The notes under the pieces were generated by a model, which ran no database searches, was not told the DNA's origin, and was given only the letters and a program-made list of their open reading frames with translations. Below, one piece after another: positions 22,481 through 33,082 of a stretch of 60,070 nt of DNA (position 1 is the first letter of the stretch; every line of letters begins with the position of its first letter). The position numbers were made by a program, and so were the translations under genes. The DNA comes from Terana coerulea (taxonomy: Eukaryota; Basidiomycota; Agaricomycetes; Polyporales; Phanerochaetaceae), in NCBI GenBank assembly GCA_024811115.1, contig JAKOGH010000065.1, positions 1 through 60,070 on the forward strand, given 5' to 3'.

Positions 22481-24954
22481 GGTGTACGTAAGTATGTTAC
22501 TGACAGATACAACACACAGGTGGGCATGGCACAGTGCAGGTGAGTATGGTGCATGGTGCATGGGCTTACCTGCACAGTACAAGTAGTTTGTTGTGTTAGG
22601 TAGCTTAGTCTTGTATGTAGATAACTAAATATGCAATACAGAGCATCAGGTTAAATTAAGAAGGGGATTTCTCAGATGACTAGTCAAGCAGTAGTGGTAT
22701 TATAGCTGCATATAAGGAACAAAATAGAACAGTAAGGAAACAAATAGCTGAGAAATAGGACTAATTGCCCTAATATATAGAATAATTAAGACAATTAGCA
22801 AAGGACCTCACTAAACTGCCTTATTGGCCTAATGTATCTATTTATCTAGTTGTGTTACTTTGAAGCTTATGTGCAATGAATTAGTGCTTATCAGCATGCA
22901 TTAGGCAGGAATAGTAAGGGGGGTTTTTTCAGATGACACCGGTACGTGCGCAGCTGTAGCATGATCTATTCCATCTAAGTCATTGTAGTTTCGAAGTTTA
23001 GGCATTGTCAGCGAGGACGCTTCAGCATCCAACAAGAAGAAACGAATTGTACAGCGGGCCGACACCCCTGAAGTGGAGAATGCTGTCACAGTGACGTCCG
23101 CGTCCGATACACATCAGCGAGACCAACCACCATCTTCCAATCAAGGTACGTTTTCTTCACGTTTCTCGCTCTCATACTCTAAGAATACATCTAGAATCGA
23201 ACAACAGAGAACATCGCCGCAACAGTTCTCGCCATGCGCTTTTCCCACATCCATCTTCTCGCGCACCGTCGCACAGCAGTCGTGCTAGCTCGCAGTCTTC
23301 CTCACATCACACACATCCCAGTGATCGCGCCGGTACATCTCCACCACGCTCTCGCTCTCCGTCTCCCTTGGAAAATGTACCCGACCGCATGTCTGTCTCT
23401 GCGTCTCAACCGACGCGTTCATCCTCGATCGATGCCGACGCTCCCGGCTATCACTCTGACCGGCGCCATGTCCCTTACCCATCAATGGAGCAAGACCATG
23501 AAGCTATTGAGCTTCTTGACAGCTCGCCACCCCTCGTGAACCACCATACATTGTCGAGAGGGGCAGAAGTCGCTCTCCCAGAGGTTCAGACCGGCAGGCC
23601 TTACCTTCTGCTTCCAGGCACTCACTGTCAGCGTCTCGTCCAAGTAGTTATCCGGCGACCAGCTCCCGGCCTCGGCACGACGGCGAGAACAGGCAACGGC
23701 GACGACGACGATCACGCAGCAAGCCATCACCTGGACGTCAGCGTTCGCACAAGAAAGCAAGGCACTCCCGATCGCCGACTCGAAGGGAGTTCGACACGAT
23801 CGAGTACACTGGGGGCCAAATGCCGACTGGAAAGCCGAAGCTAGCAGACTACAGCAACATCAGTATGCGCAAGCTTCTCACGCGCACTTTCGGCTTGTTT
23901 GACGTTGATATCTTCACGTTATACCCCTTCCCCACTGCCGAGCAGGAGGAGGTCTCTGCAACAACCGCGCTCGGAGACGGTCTGTCACGCTGCAGGTAAA
24001 CGGTTTCGTTCGCAAGATAAGGATCGTATGCATACACTTGTGAGTAGACTGCTAGTGCCATGTATGTACTGATCCACAGCCTTGCCACAGATAATCCAAC
24101 AAGCCTCGTCCTTCCGTGGCCACATCAGAGACAAGATACGTCCAGAAGTCAATACACTGTTTGGTCTCAAGTCGGACCCTACCCACGAAGCTGCAAATCG
24201 AGACCGGATCAAATACCTCTTCGAAGGAGAGTGGCCCCGATATTGCCATAAGGTACGCTCATATGATCTAATTTGTTCATGCATTGCACTGATCTCATGT
24301 ATTTGAGAACTGGAAAACTGACTTACCATCGGGGTATGGCGAGCACACTATGTTCACGGACGTGCTGCGTGAACAGCTATTCAAGGACAACCAGGACTTC
24401 GGTGCGCAGCAGCTCGAGAGGTTCAATCCTTTACCATTGCCCACAATCGCTTTTCTGTTCACTGTGGTATGTTTTTATTCCCATTTTTCATCTCGCAGGC
24501 TGATCTCACGCCCATGCAGGTGGAGTTTTGTCTTGATAGATGGGCGCCGGCACAGGTCAAGTCGACGAAGATTCGGCCGGTCAAGTTCCTGCAGAAGAAT
24601 TATGAGTCGAAGTATGGGGATCATCTGAAGCTGGTCACGAAATGGGATGGGTTGCGACCTGACAAGACGAGGAAGCTGCGCGAGAAGATGCTTAGTCGCA
24701 TCATGTATGTCCGAACAGTGTTGATCATAATGCCTTCTTGACTAACCTGACTTGCAGAGCTCCTACAAACATTCAAGCTGCGTCTGACAAACCCATCACT
24801 ATATCAGATGAAGCACTTCGAAGGATGGAAGCTCAGCTGGACCAGCACACAGGTGACACGGACAGCGAGCCCGAAGATACCGGTCGAGGGGAGTAGGCTG
24901 TACTGTAGACTATCATTCATATCATGTATAGAACCATTTCGTATGATCATTGAA

Positions 24955-25155
24955 ATTCGCCCCACATACTACAAGTGCTCTACAGTGTACTACAGCCCTC
25001 TACATCGCGTCTCCGTACTCTTAGCCGTGTGCTACATGGTGCTACTGGGGGCTCGCGGGCGGCTACCAGATGCTACTGAGGCTTGGCTGGGCGCTACCGG
25101 AGCTACTTAATAGGGGACTTGTATACCGGGCTACGACCGCTACTCAGACTACTTA
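24955..25155 (+). repeat. Right subterminal repeats (GCTAC) of the Plavaka element
   Basis: At least eight GCTAC units, often extended to GCTACTnAG or GCTACCGG, occur between about 25030 and 25150, with related TACTACAAG units from 24965. They mirror the GTAGC units at 16570-16695. Confidence 0.6.
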
Positions 25156-25253
25156 GCTCTCAGTGGCTATGCCTTTTTTCCCTGATGTCTGCGGGTTTAT
25201 CAATGCCGTGTAGGTGCTGCGAAGTCGCCTGCAGTGGTTTGCAGCACACTGAT

Positions 25254-27262
25254 GCTGGCAAACCCAGTCTATATGGTATTCTCTGCATGCAGTGCTACCT
25301 ATTCCTGCGAGGTCCGGAACATCATCGTAATCGATACGTCAAAGCATCTGTGCGTTTTGCAAGATTATACCCTGTAATACGCACACTGACTAGCTCCTGA
25401 ATAGACGTGGCTTGTCTTGTAAGTAGTGAACTCGAATATACTCGAATATAACTATACGCTATCGACGCTTTCCCCCAGACTTATCAACACTTTCCATCTG
25501 ATCTGCGCTATCCACTACTGCTACTGGTACGTTCTACCTTTCCTTATCCGTAAATTAGTCGTCGCTCATGAGATTTGAAGGTACATGGTCGCCAACTTCG
25601 GGAATGTAGAGTTTATTGCCGTGCATGTGACCTGGTAGGCAGCACCCTTGGCCGTCTTAGAACCATGCTTAACGGCATACGACCATCTAGGAGCGGGGCG
25701 GTATGTGACGTATTCCACTGACTTGCTATGATATCACTCATGATGCGTTCGCTCGCAGGGCCTCTTCATGGCCAGCGTGCGTTTAATCCAGTCTCATTTA
25801 CTGCTCTAGCTCACGGCCATAAACCGTAGGCTTGCAGCAACTTACTTGTTCAAGGGTGAGTTGGTTGTGTACAACGTGGATGCACATCTGACAGGTTTTG
25901 CACCGCAGCTGGTTCACCTGGAGAGTTTGGATTTGTGGGTCGACGTTATTTGGGTCATGCTGAGGCATATGACTGACGATCTGTCGATGTAGTGAGTAAC
26001 AGGAATCGATTGCTGTGCTACCCTCTGGTATGTTATGCACGCTCCTTCAAATACCCTCCTCTGACGTCGTTTGCAGGCTTTCGGCGTGTTTTGCTTCTGG
26101 GGTAAGTGTATATGCGCGTAGAATATGTGTAGATCAACTCTGACTGGCTGGTACCTAGCGTTTGCCATGTGTGAGTGACCATAAATTGACCTCAATCTTT
26201 GAAGCTAATATTTTTATAGCCACGGGGATCTATGTGTCAGTAGATCCTTCATGTCCTCCAAGCAACATGACTATAACTGGTTTAATCGCAGCACCACCGC
26301 GTCAACATTTCAGGCTGTCACGAAAATCAACGTCAGTACTTGACTCCCCTATGGAGGTATATGACTTAATGGAATGTGTCCTTAGTGGCTCATATACCTA
26401 ACTGATTCGGTCGACCTCGTCGTAAACGTCACGCTTACAACCTCTCTTCTTGTCTTCCTTCGACGTATCAGGGCGACTCCTGTTCGCAAGTGCGTGCATG
26501 CTCTCATCATCTGGTGGGCTGACTGATAAGTCTTGCCATGGAACGCTCGGGCAGGACTCGGTCGATGGCCGACTCAATCATGGTGTACACAGTCAACACT
26601 GGTCTCTTAGGGGTGTAAGTCGCAGATACGCTTTATTCAGCAATATTTAACTCCTTGGTAGGCTTGTCGTACTCACAAGTGTTCTATTGGTGAGCCATCA
26701 AATCTCATAGTGACCGTGCAATCGCAGGCAATGCGGGCTAAGTTTTGTTACAGAGAGTCACTCAACCCGACAACGTGATTTTCTTTGCCGGTGTGTCATA
26801 TTACCCGCTAGGTCTAGCCTCATGCTAATCATCATGCAGAATACATGCCCTACAGTCAACGTAAGTGAGGCACGAAGCAACTGGGGTTAAAATACTGATT
26901 GCGCTTGCTCAGTCTATTCGAACGCTCTTATGGGATCGCACGTGATATTCATTTGATATTGAGCATCTGGACTGACCTGCCAACCTTTTCTTCAGGCTCA
27001 ACGCGCGCGATTGGTTTCGCAAGGACACGGCTCAGATCTTGTCGATTCCTCTCAGCACGATGCGTGCTGGCCACTCCTCCACCATTCATGAGGATGACTC
27101 GGACATCACACAGCACAAGGTATAGCAACAGTTCCCTTTGTTGCTCTATATCAAATAATTTACTCTTAGCTGCAGAACATATCCCAAATGTCTGAAGCCA
27201 CCGGCTCCGAGCGAACCATCCGCGTGAACACTGTAACCGAGGTAGTCAAGGCAGAGTTGTGA
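25254..27262 (+). CDS. DUF6534 multi-pass membrane protein (start unresolved)
   Basis: Many small exons can be joined: SLYGILCMQCYLFLR (about 25270), LINTFHLICAIHYCYW spliced at 25549 to YMVANFGNVEFIAVHVTW, GLFMASVRLIQSHL, an FTWRVW exon (about 25910), TASTFQAVTKIN (about 26300), WLIYLTDSVDLVVNVTLTT ending LLVFLRRIR (about 26385-26480), then SMADSIMVYTVNTGLLG (about 26560), YSNALMGS and a Ser/Thr-rich cytosolic tail ending VNTVTEVVKAEL with TGA at 27260. This order matches seven-helix DUF6534 proteins of Agaricomycetes, of unknown function. The first helix and start codon are not clear; the gene begins within 100 bp of the transposon end, so its 5' end may be truncated. Confidence 0.65.
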
Positions 27263-27556
27263 AGACACAACCATAATTGTGTGGGCTACGCCCGCGTTGT
27301 GCGATGGACATAAAGACTTGAAAACACGTTGTATAATTCTTCCAGTTTATTGTAATGTGCAACTTCCCATGAACGTGTTATGCCTGTACTATAGCTTCCT
27401 CCTCCTGAAGGACCTCTGTGTTACCTGATATGAATATATATACTTTGCTTGCTCTATGGAATCTCTGTTTCTTCAACTGCGCACCGTTGTCCGGCACACT
27501 TCATACCTTCGAGCATACAACTTGTCTAGGGCACATTATATTGGAGAAGTTGAAAG

Positions 27557-28930
27557 TTAGGCCTCGCATACAATTATCACAGCCTTTCCGACATTGTCCC
27601 CAGTGTGAACGGAAAGGAGAGCCTTGCCTGTCTCCTTCAGTGTAAACCTATGCTCCTGATTCGTGATTTTTCCAGCCAGCACTAGCGGTGTTATGGTCTC
27701 ATAGAATTTCGCAAGAGCAGGAGCTACGGCTCCAATTCCCGTGATGAAGCCGTGCACAGTCAACCCGCGCTGGAAGACTTCTTCAAAATGCTATGAAAGG
27801 CGCTGGGTTATACCACCACAAGGAGTGGAGGTGCATACGCACTTTGACAGATGAGCCAGCTCCATTGCTGTTCGAGGCACTTATTGCTCCGCAGGCAATA
27901 ATGAGCCCTGACTGGTTCATGTGCTTTAGGGCAACATCCAGCACGGGGCCCGAGACGTTGTCCCAGTAGCTAGTAACAGAGTAATGCTTGGGAACGCGAA
28001 TTTTGACAGTGGTATCCACTCACATGTCAATTGGGCCATGTTCCGCAAGAACGTCCTCCAAATCATTCGTCTGATAGTTCACAGCAACGTCCACACCAAT
28101 GTCTTTGAGGATCTCCACCTTCTCCGGCCTACTTGTGGCACCAATTACCTTTATATCTGGGTTGCAGATCTTGGCGTACTCGCAGACAAAGCTGCTCAGC
28201 TGCATCAGCGTTCATAGTACTGGGTGCGTTTATGCGACACACCTTCCAACGGCTCCAGCCGCAGAGCTAACAAAGATAGTGTTGCTCTGGAGGTTCGTTT
28301 TTAGCTCAGCGCGGTTGTGGCTTCATACCACATGCTCACCGATTGCACCTTCTCCTTCGCAAATGTTTCGAACCCAGAAAACGCTGTTTGACCAGCAGCG
28401 CCAAGCACCCCGTATATGCGCTAGCTGAAATCTTTGCAGGACGCTCAAGTTTAACCAAGTATTGGAGTGTGTGCCGACGTGCAGGGGGTCCAGGCCAAAT
28501 GGAATATTCTTGGAAGTCTTGGTTAGAAGGTCAGCAGGCAATAATGATAACTTATAACATGTTCTCTTACTGATGAACCCAGTCACGAAATCACCGGCCT
28601 CGAAACTGGGGTTCTCACTTCGAAGGACAGTGGCAACACCAAAGCTGTCAATGCTGAACACAGTGAGAATTAGCTGGCGGCAACGATTGAGGAGGTAGCT
28701 TACGGCTGGCCAATTTTCAAAGCGGGGCAGAATTGATGAAGAGTCGACTCGGGCTCACGCATTCGATATCGCATGTAAGGATCGCTACTAAGAGCAAGCG
28801 TCTTGAGAAGGACACCGCCATTTATAGGTACAGCGTCCAGTTCAATCTCTTCTTCAGCATAGGTAACCGTTCTATCTTGCTCTATGTGACTCGCAGGATG
28901 GCAAGTGTAGTATATGGTACCGTTTTTCAT
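27557..28930 (-). CDS. MDR-superfamily NAD(P)H-dependent reductase
   Basis: ATG at 28930 gives MKNGTIYYTC..., followed by LKTLALSSDPYMRYRM, typical of the prostaglandin/leukotriene-B4 reductase branch (PTGR or 2-alkenal reductase type). Later exons read FGVATVLRSENPSFEAGD, GVLGAAGQTAFSGFE, TIFVSSAAGAVG (the Rossmann Gly-rich loop), VIGATSRPEKVEILKDIGVD, YWDNVSGPVLDVALKHM and GLIIACGAIS, ending LLSVHTGDNVGKAVI with TAA at 27557. No zinc ligands are apparent, as expected for this branch. It likely reduces the C=C bond of an enone or alkenal; the natural substrate is unknown. Several introns of 50-60 nt; no frameshift was found in the parts checked. Confidence 0.82.
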
Positions 28931-30221
28931 TATGAGGACAGGAGAATGGCGTAAATATGGCGCACAGATTCTGGTGTAAAGGAGCAAACCAGGTGGTGGC
29001 TTATAAGCATGCGCTTAGCGAGGAGATTATATACCCACCATATGCCATCCAATGTACAAGCGTTGCCCATAATGCATCAGGCTTGTCCCACCTTGGGGTT
29101 GCACAGCTACAAGTGATGCCATGAGTCCTGTCCACCCATAACAATGGTGTAATGCAGCAACTAGATTCACCACCTAGCTCCTGATTATCCTCGTCAGAAC
29201 GTTCTGTATGTCATGAACAGACACATGGTGCGCACCGTGAGAGACAACGAGTGAAGAGACGGCTTTGGTGTACCCTGCTTGATTCAATCGGTGTCCCCGA
29301 GATGATCACTCGGGGTACGAAGATTGGCTTAAACGCACAGCACCCTGAAAGCGGAGAACTGTTGCCACAGGTACATGAAGCCATGTGCAACCGTAGCTTC
29401 TATGTCTCCAATGCATCCGGCTAATCGTGGCATTAAGAAAGCGTGTGAGGTATGGGGTAACTTACATGAACGCCTGCATCACCATACCAATCAGCTCTAC
29501 ACTGGAGCTCCGATTCGACTCGGGAGACAGTTCACGCACCTGCTGGTGACACATATAGATCTGACGGGTTCACCAAAGCTTGACGAGGGTGTTATGAGCC
29601 CGTTCGGATGGTAGGTTTGTGGAGCCTGGGCCTCAAGCTTCAAGCTGGACAACGCGCATTGGGTCAACTAGCAGCTTCTGGCGCCATCGAATGCCGAATT
29701 GCAGGCGGCAGCAACGGTTTTACTGACAGCCACCTTCAGATTATTCTTGTGGTCTGGCGTGCAGTGTGGCACAGGCTGACTCGAAGTCGCAATGACAATA
29801 CCTGAAGACAGCAGACCGAGAGATCGATTTGCTTTGTGGCACGTGCGTCTATTAGAAATGATGTAACGACGGAAGGTGCCGAGATACTGTGACGAGGTGT
29901 TGAGGACTGTCACTCAATACTCAGGCCTCAGGACTCATGCGAGTCACGGCGATTACAAGCTCTTCTTTGCTGTTTGTACGTTGGTACTGTCCAGCGGTGA
30001 GATGATCCATTGCGATATCTGTACGCATATTCACTTGGCTGTCATCCTGAGAAAGCACCACGTAGGATGCAGCCAGTGAATCAGATCTTTGATCGGCGAA
30101 CTTGGGCACAGTGTGAGACAACGCCGCCCACTGACTCGGAGAGAGATGCGGCGGCGTTCATCTCTGCGAGCTCCATACAGACAGTCTGTATTCCGCCGAG
30201 CACGGAGGTATTGCCATCGTC
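28931..30221. other. No firm gene; a coding-like segment next to copy B
   Basis: Most of this stretch shows only short frames without motifs. At the right edge, read on the minus strand, a frame of about 45 codons (DDGNTSVLGGIQTVCMELAE...) starts exactly at the element border. Joined across copy B to sequence at 32492-32530 it extends with TPFGQGISGVD in the same frame. This may be a gene cut by the insertion; I do not recognise it. Confidence 0.3.
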
Positions 30222-30689
30222 CATCTGAAAAAACCCCCTTACTATTCCTGCCTAATGCATGCTGATAAGCACTAATTCATTGCACATAAGCTTCAAAGTA
30301 ACACAACTAGATAAATAGATACATTAGGCCAATAAGGCAGTTTAGTGAGGTCCTTTGCTAATTGTCTTAATTATTCTATATATTAGGGCAATTAGTCCTA
30401 TTTCTCAGCTATTTGTTTCCTTACTGTTCTATTTTGTTCCTTATATGCAGCTATAATACCACTACTGCTTGACTAGTCATCTGAGAAATCCCCTTCTTAA
30501 TTTAACCTGATGCTCTGTATTGCATATTTAGTTATCTACATACAAGACTAAGCTACCTAACACAACAAACTACTTGTACTGTGCAGGTAAGCCCATGCAC
30601 CATGCACCATACTCACCTGCACTGTGCCATGCCCACCTGTGTGTTGTATCTGTCAGTAACATACTTACGTACACCACTACCCTGGCCCT

Positions 30690-31480
30690 CGTGCCGTGCA
30701 CCAGCCCCTTCTGACGGGGCACTTGTCAGCGTCGGTCTGCACGCTGTCGTGCTTCGCCACGTCCTGCGCGCCAGCGCCGGCGCGGTGCGCGTGCTGCGCT
30801 TCGTTGGCGTCGTGCTGTACGCGCCGGTTTCTTGGCGCGTCGTCGCGCTCACCTGCGTCGGTCTGCGCGCTGTCGTGCTTCGCCACGTCCGGCCGTGTTG
30901 GTGTTATGCGCGTGCTGCGTTCTCGGCGTCGCGCCTGTAGCTTGTTGCGCTGGTCCCTCGCGTCGTGACGGCGCCCTTGTAACGGCGGCGCGCTCGCCTA
31001 CGTCGGCCTCGCGTGTGCTGTGCTTCACCACGCCCGCGCGCCGGCGTCAGCGCTTGGCCGCCGTTCGTGTCGTACGCGTCGTGTCGTGCGCGCCGGCTTC
31101 TTGTGCGTCGGTGTCGCTGGCCGCCCGGCGTTGAGCTTGTTAAGCGTCGTGCTTGACTACGCGGGCGTTCGCGCGCGGTGTTCGTTGCTGGTGGGGGATG
31201 CGTGGTGCCTATTCATGAAAGCACCGTCCATAAGCCGTGCATGCACGGCCATGGACGGCTCTGGGTAGCAGCGGTGGATGCGGCGAGAGGGCCACGTACC
31301 ACGTTTGCAGGGAGCCCCTCCCCTTCAACAGCCTTGCTCGATAATTCACGCGTCCCCCACTCTTGTGTGGTGTCGCTTGGGTCCTGGTGTCAGCGGTCGG
31401 TGGTCGCTACGCAGCTAACGCGTCGGTTAGGAATGAGGGACCGAGGGAATGAAAGATGACGCCAACCAAACGCCGAAGGG
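30690..31480. repeat. GC-rich degenerate minisatellite core of copy B
   Basis: The block GCTGTCGTGCTTCGCCACG occurs at least twice (about 30742 and 30869), and CGTCGGTCTGC units precede both. CpG-rich throughout. Short ORFs in this core arise from repeat composition and are not supported as genes. Confidence 0.6.
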
Positions 31481-31538
31481 TTAAGGCGCTTCAATATACC
31501 CAGTAAGTTATGACCATTCTGTACGATAATACACTTGA

Positions 31539-31612
31539 GCCGCTATGGCGCAGTTGTTAATCTACTGGGCGCGTTTACCCAGGTGGCCTTGGGTTCAAGT
31601 CCTTCTGGGTGC
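31539..31612 (+). ncRNA. tRNA-like Pol III promoter segment in copy B
   Basis: Same segment as in copy A, here on the plus strand, with one extra G in the D-arm region. A box TGGCGCAGTTG starts near 31546 and B box GGTTCAAGTCC near 31591. Acceptor and T stems do not pair well, so a functional tRNA is unlikely. Conservation in both copies shows it belongs to the element. Confidence 0.55.
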
Positions 31613-32491
31613 ATTGTGGTTATTTCTGATCATCTTTTTGAGCCTCGGCCCATTAACAAAAGCATACAGTGTGAATTGCTTTGGTCGTCTGTGAAGCAGT
31701 CACTCTTAGAGCTATTGTGATATTTAAAATTGATTGCAACTTGTTGTTCAACTGTGGCAAATGGCAATTATATAAGAATATAGACATTCTAGGCAAAGCA
31801 GCTCTTTTTTAGCAATTGTACAGAGCTTATACATTAGGTTATAAAGGTAACATTAAAGAGCTTCAGACTTGTCATTAACAATATCCTTAAAGCTTTGTGC
31901 ACTTTGAAAACCAGTCTAATAAGGAATCCATTATGCATTTATGTGCCAACTAGGCTGAAATAGAGAATAGTAGCTACATTAACACTAAAAGTGTAATAGT
32001 ATAAGTATATAGGTTAGCTGATTGGCAGAAAAAGGAGGACATAGAACTAAATTAGCTTTAAGCAATACAATAATAAGAGTCCAAGTAATAAATAAAAGCA
32101 ATAGCAAAATAAGTGTCATAAGCTCTAGATAATGTCATAAATATGATACAAATAACAAGCAAATAAGTAAAAGCTAATAATAAGCTACTGATAAAATATG
32201 CAATAGTGAGAAATTAGATAAAAAGAAATGTAGTAAATGAGCTAATGAAAGAATGCAATAAGGCATTGGTAAGGGATAAAAAGTCAATTAGGTAGTAAAA
32301 AGCCATTAATAATCAGCAGATTAGAATGTTAAAAGGCAATGGGCTGTTTAGCAAGCTAATAGATGTAGATTGGCTAAATAAACTATATTTTAAGAATACA
32401 TTTTCACAAAAAGCGAAAAGAGCATAATAAACAACTTAGTGTTAAATAAGAAGCATAAAGCATAGATTAGAAAGAGGGGTTTTTCCAGATG

Positions 32492-33082
32492 TCGACTCCG
32501 CTGATTCCTTGCCCAAATGGTGTCTGCACACATCTGTACGAGACTACTCAGTGATTATCTATCCCAGAGAGTCGCTTTTTCACACGTTGGCGTTGGTTTC
32601 GGAAGTAGGGTCTTTCCCCAACATCAATAGAACCATCGTTTGACGGTATGTACGTCCTCGTGCCTACTGACCATATACTTTCAAGTTTCATGACGTGACG
32701 AGAAGCCATCTTCGCAGTGGTAAACTATGAATCCATTCGCGTCTTGGATAAGTTGGGACTAGCCCAATTAATTGTCACGCAGTTATTGGGCAAAAACATG
32801 AAAGAGAAACATAACACTACAGCAGCATTATAAATGTACATGCCTGCGTAACCTCTGGTATGCACAGATCTTGCCAAAATCCTTCTCTGTCCCCGCTGAC
32901 CAGCACCAGCTTACTATAACACCAAACCTCCGCTCATAGAACCTAGAAGCCATCCACCATTCCACAACGCACCCCATTCGACCATCTCTTCGATTCTTAT
33001 AGGTCGGCTGGAGCCTCACATTCTTGCCGCAGTGGCCTGAAGCAACGCATCCACCATCTACGCCTCACCATTATCATTTGGA
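32492..33082. other. No convincing gene
   Basis: Short frames only. The piece next to copy B may belong to the interrupted segment described at 28931-30221. The rest is probably the 5' flank of the prenyltransferase gene. Confidence 0.4.

Larger units (their letters stand above)
20678..22935 (+). mobile_element. CATCTG-terminus element, copy A (complete, non-coding)
   Basis: The copy has imperfect terminal inverted repeats of about 24 bp: CATCTGGAAAACCCCTCTTT on the left and the complement of CATCTGAAAAAACCCCCCTT on the right. Inside, in order: an AT-rich CpG-poor arm (about 20.70-21.49 kb), a tRNA-like segment, a GC-rich CpG-rich tandem-repeat core (about 21.69-22.47 kb) and an AT-rich arm. 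It interrupts an ORF whose frame resumes beyond it. Flanks ACACGG (left) and ACACCGG (right) look like an imperfect target duplication. No protein is encoded, so mobilisation would need enzymes in trans. Confidence 0.82.
20186..24896 (+). pseudogene. Plavaka second ORF, DUF6532-like, split by an insertion
   Basis: Exon 1 (MGRRNTNNTTG...) is spliced at about 20370-20433 to a Lys-rich coiled coil (IEKAKLERQLAAAQKKLKQF) and an Asp/Glu-rich stretch that stops in GPVNT at the CATCTG element (20678). After it, six bases, a 55-nt intron and an exon starting IVSEDASASNKKKR restore the same frame. A long Ser/Arg-rich region follows, with a probable frameshift near 23560. The C-terminal domain spans about 23830-24896: KPKLADYSNISMRKLL, FRGHIRDKIRPEVNTLFGL, LPLPTIAFLFTV, VEFCLDRW, YESKYGDHLKLVTKWD. 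This fits the DUF6532 proteins often paired with Plavaka transposases; their role is unknown. Stop TAG is at 24894. Confidence 0.75.
16560..25160 (-). mobile_element. Plavaka-type DNA transposon (approximate ends)
   Basis: Two divergent ORFs are enclosed by matching subterminal repeat zones: GTAGC units at 16570-16695 and, inverted, GCTAC units at 24955-25155. The transposase gene reads leftward and a DUF6532-like second gene reads rightward from a shared 180-bp spacer. Removing the later 2,258-bp insertion (20678-22935) gives an element of about 6.3 kb. Near the ends, TAGCACTGGCTGAGGGCTA on the left resembles TAGCCACTGAGAGCTAAG on the inverted right end. Exact termini and a target-site duplication could not be fixed. 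Plavaka elements are a fungal group usually related to CACTA transposons. Confidence 0.75.
30222..32491 (-). mobile_element. CATCTG-terminus element, copy B (complete, inverted)
   Basis: This is the reverse complement of copy A along its whole length (2,270 bp), with the same termini at 30222 and 32491. The AT-rich arms read virtually identical to copy A; the GC-rich core differs in repeat content. A and B form an inverted pair with 7.3 kb between them. No convincing target duplication is visible (flanks ATCGTC and TCGACT). Confidence 0.82.

Noticed and set aside
22171..22575. 134-codon minus-strand ORF in copy A, shared in part with an ORF in copy B
   Set aside because: The shared peptide only reflects the near-identical DNA of the two elements. 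The Arg/Ala-rich remainder comes from the GC-rich repeats and diverges between copies.
20678..22935. CATCTG element as an LTR retrotransposon or Helitron
   Set aside because: No direct terminal repeats, primer-binding site or polypurine tract. The ends are inverted repeats and lack the TC...CTRR with hairpin pattern of Helitrons.
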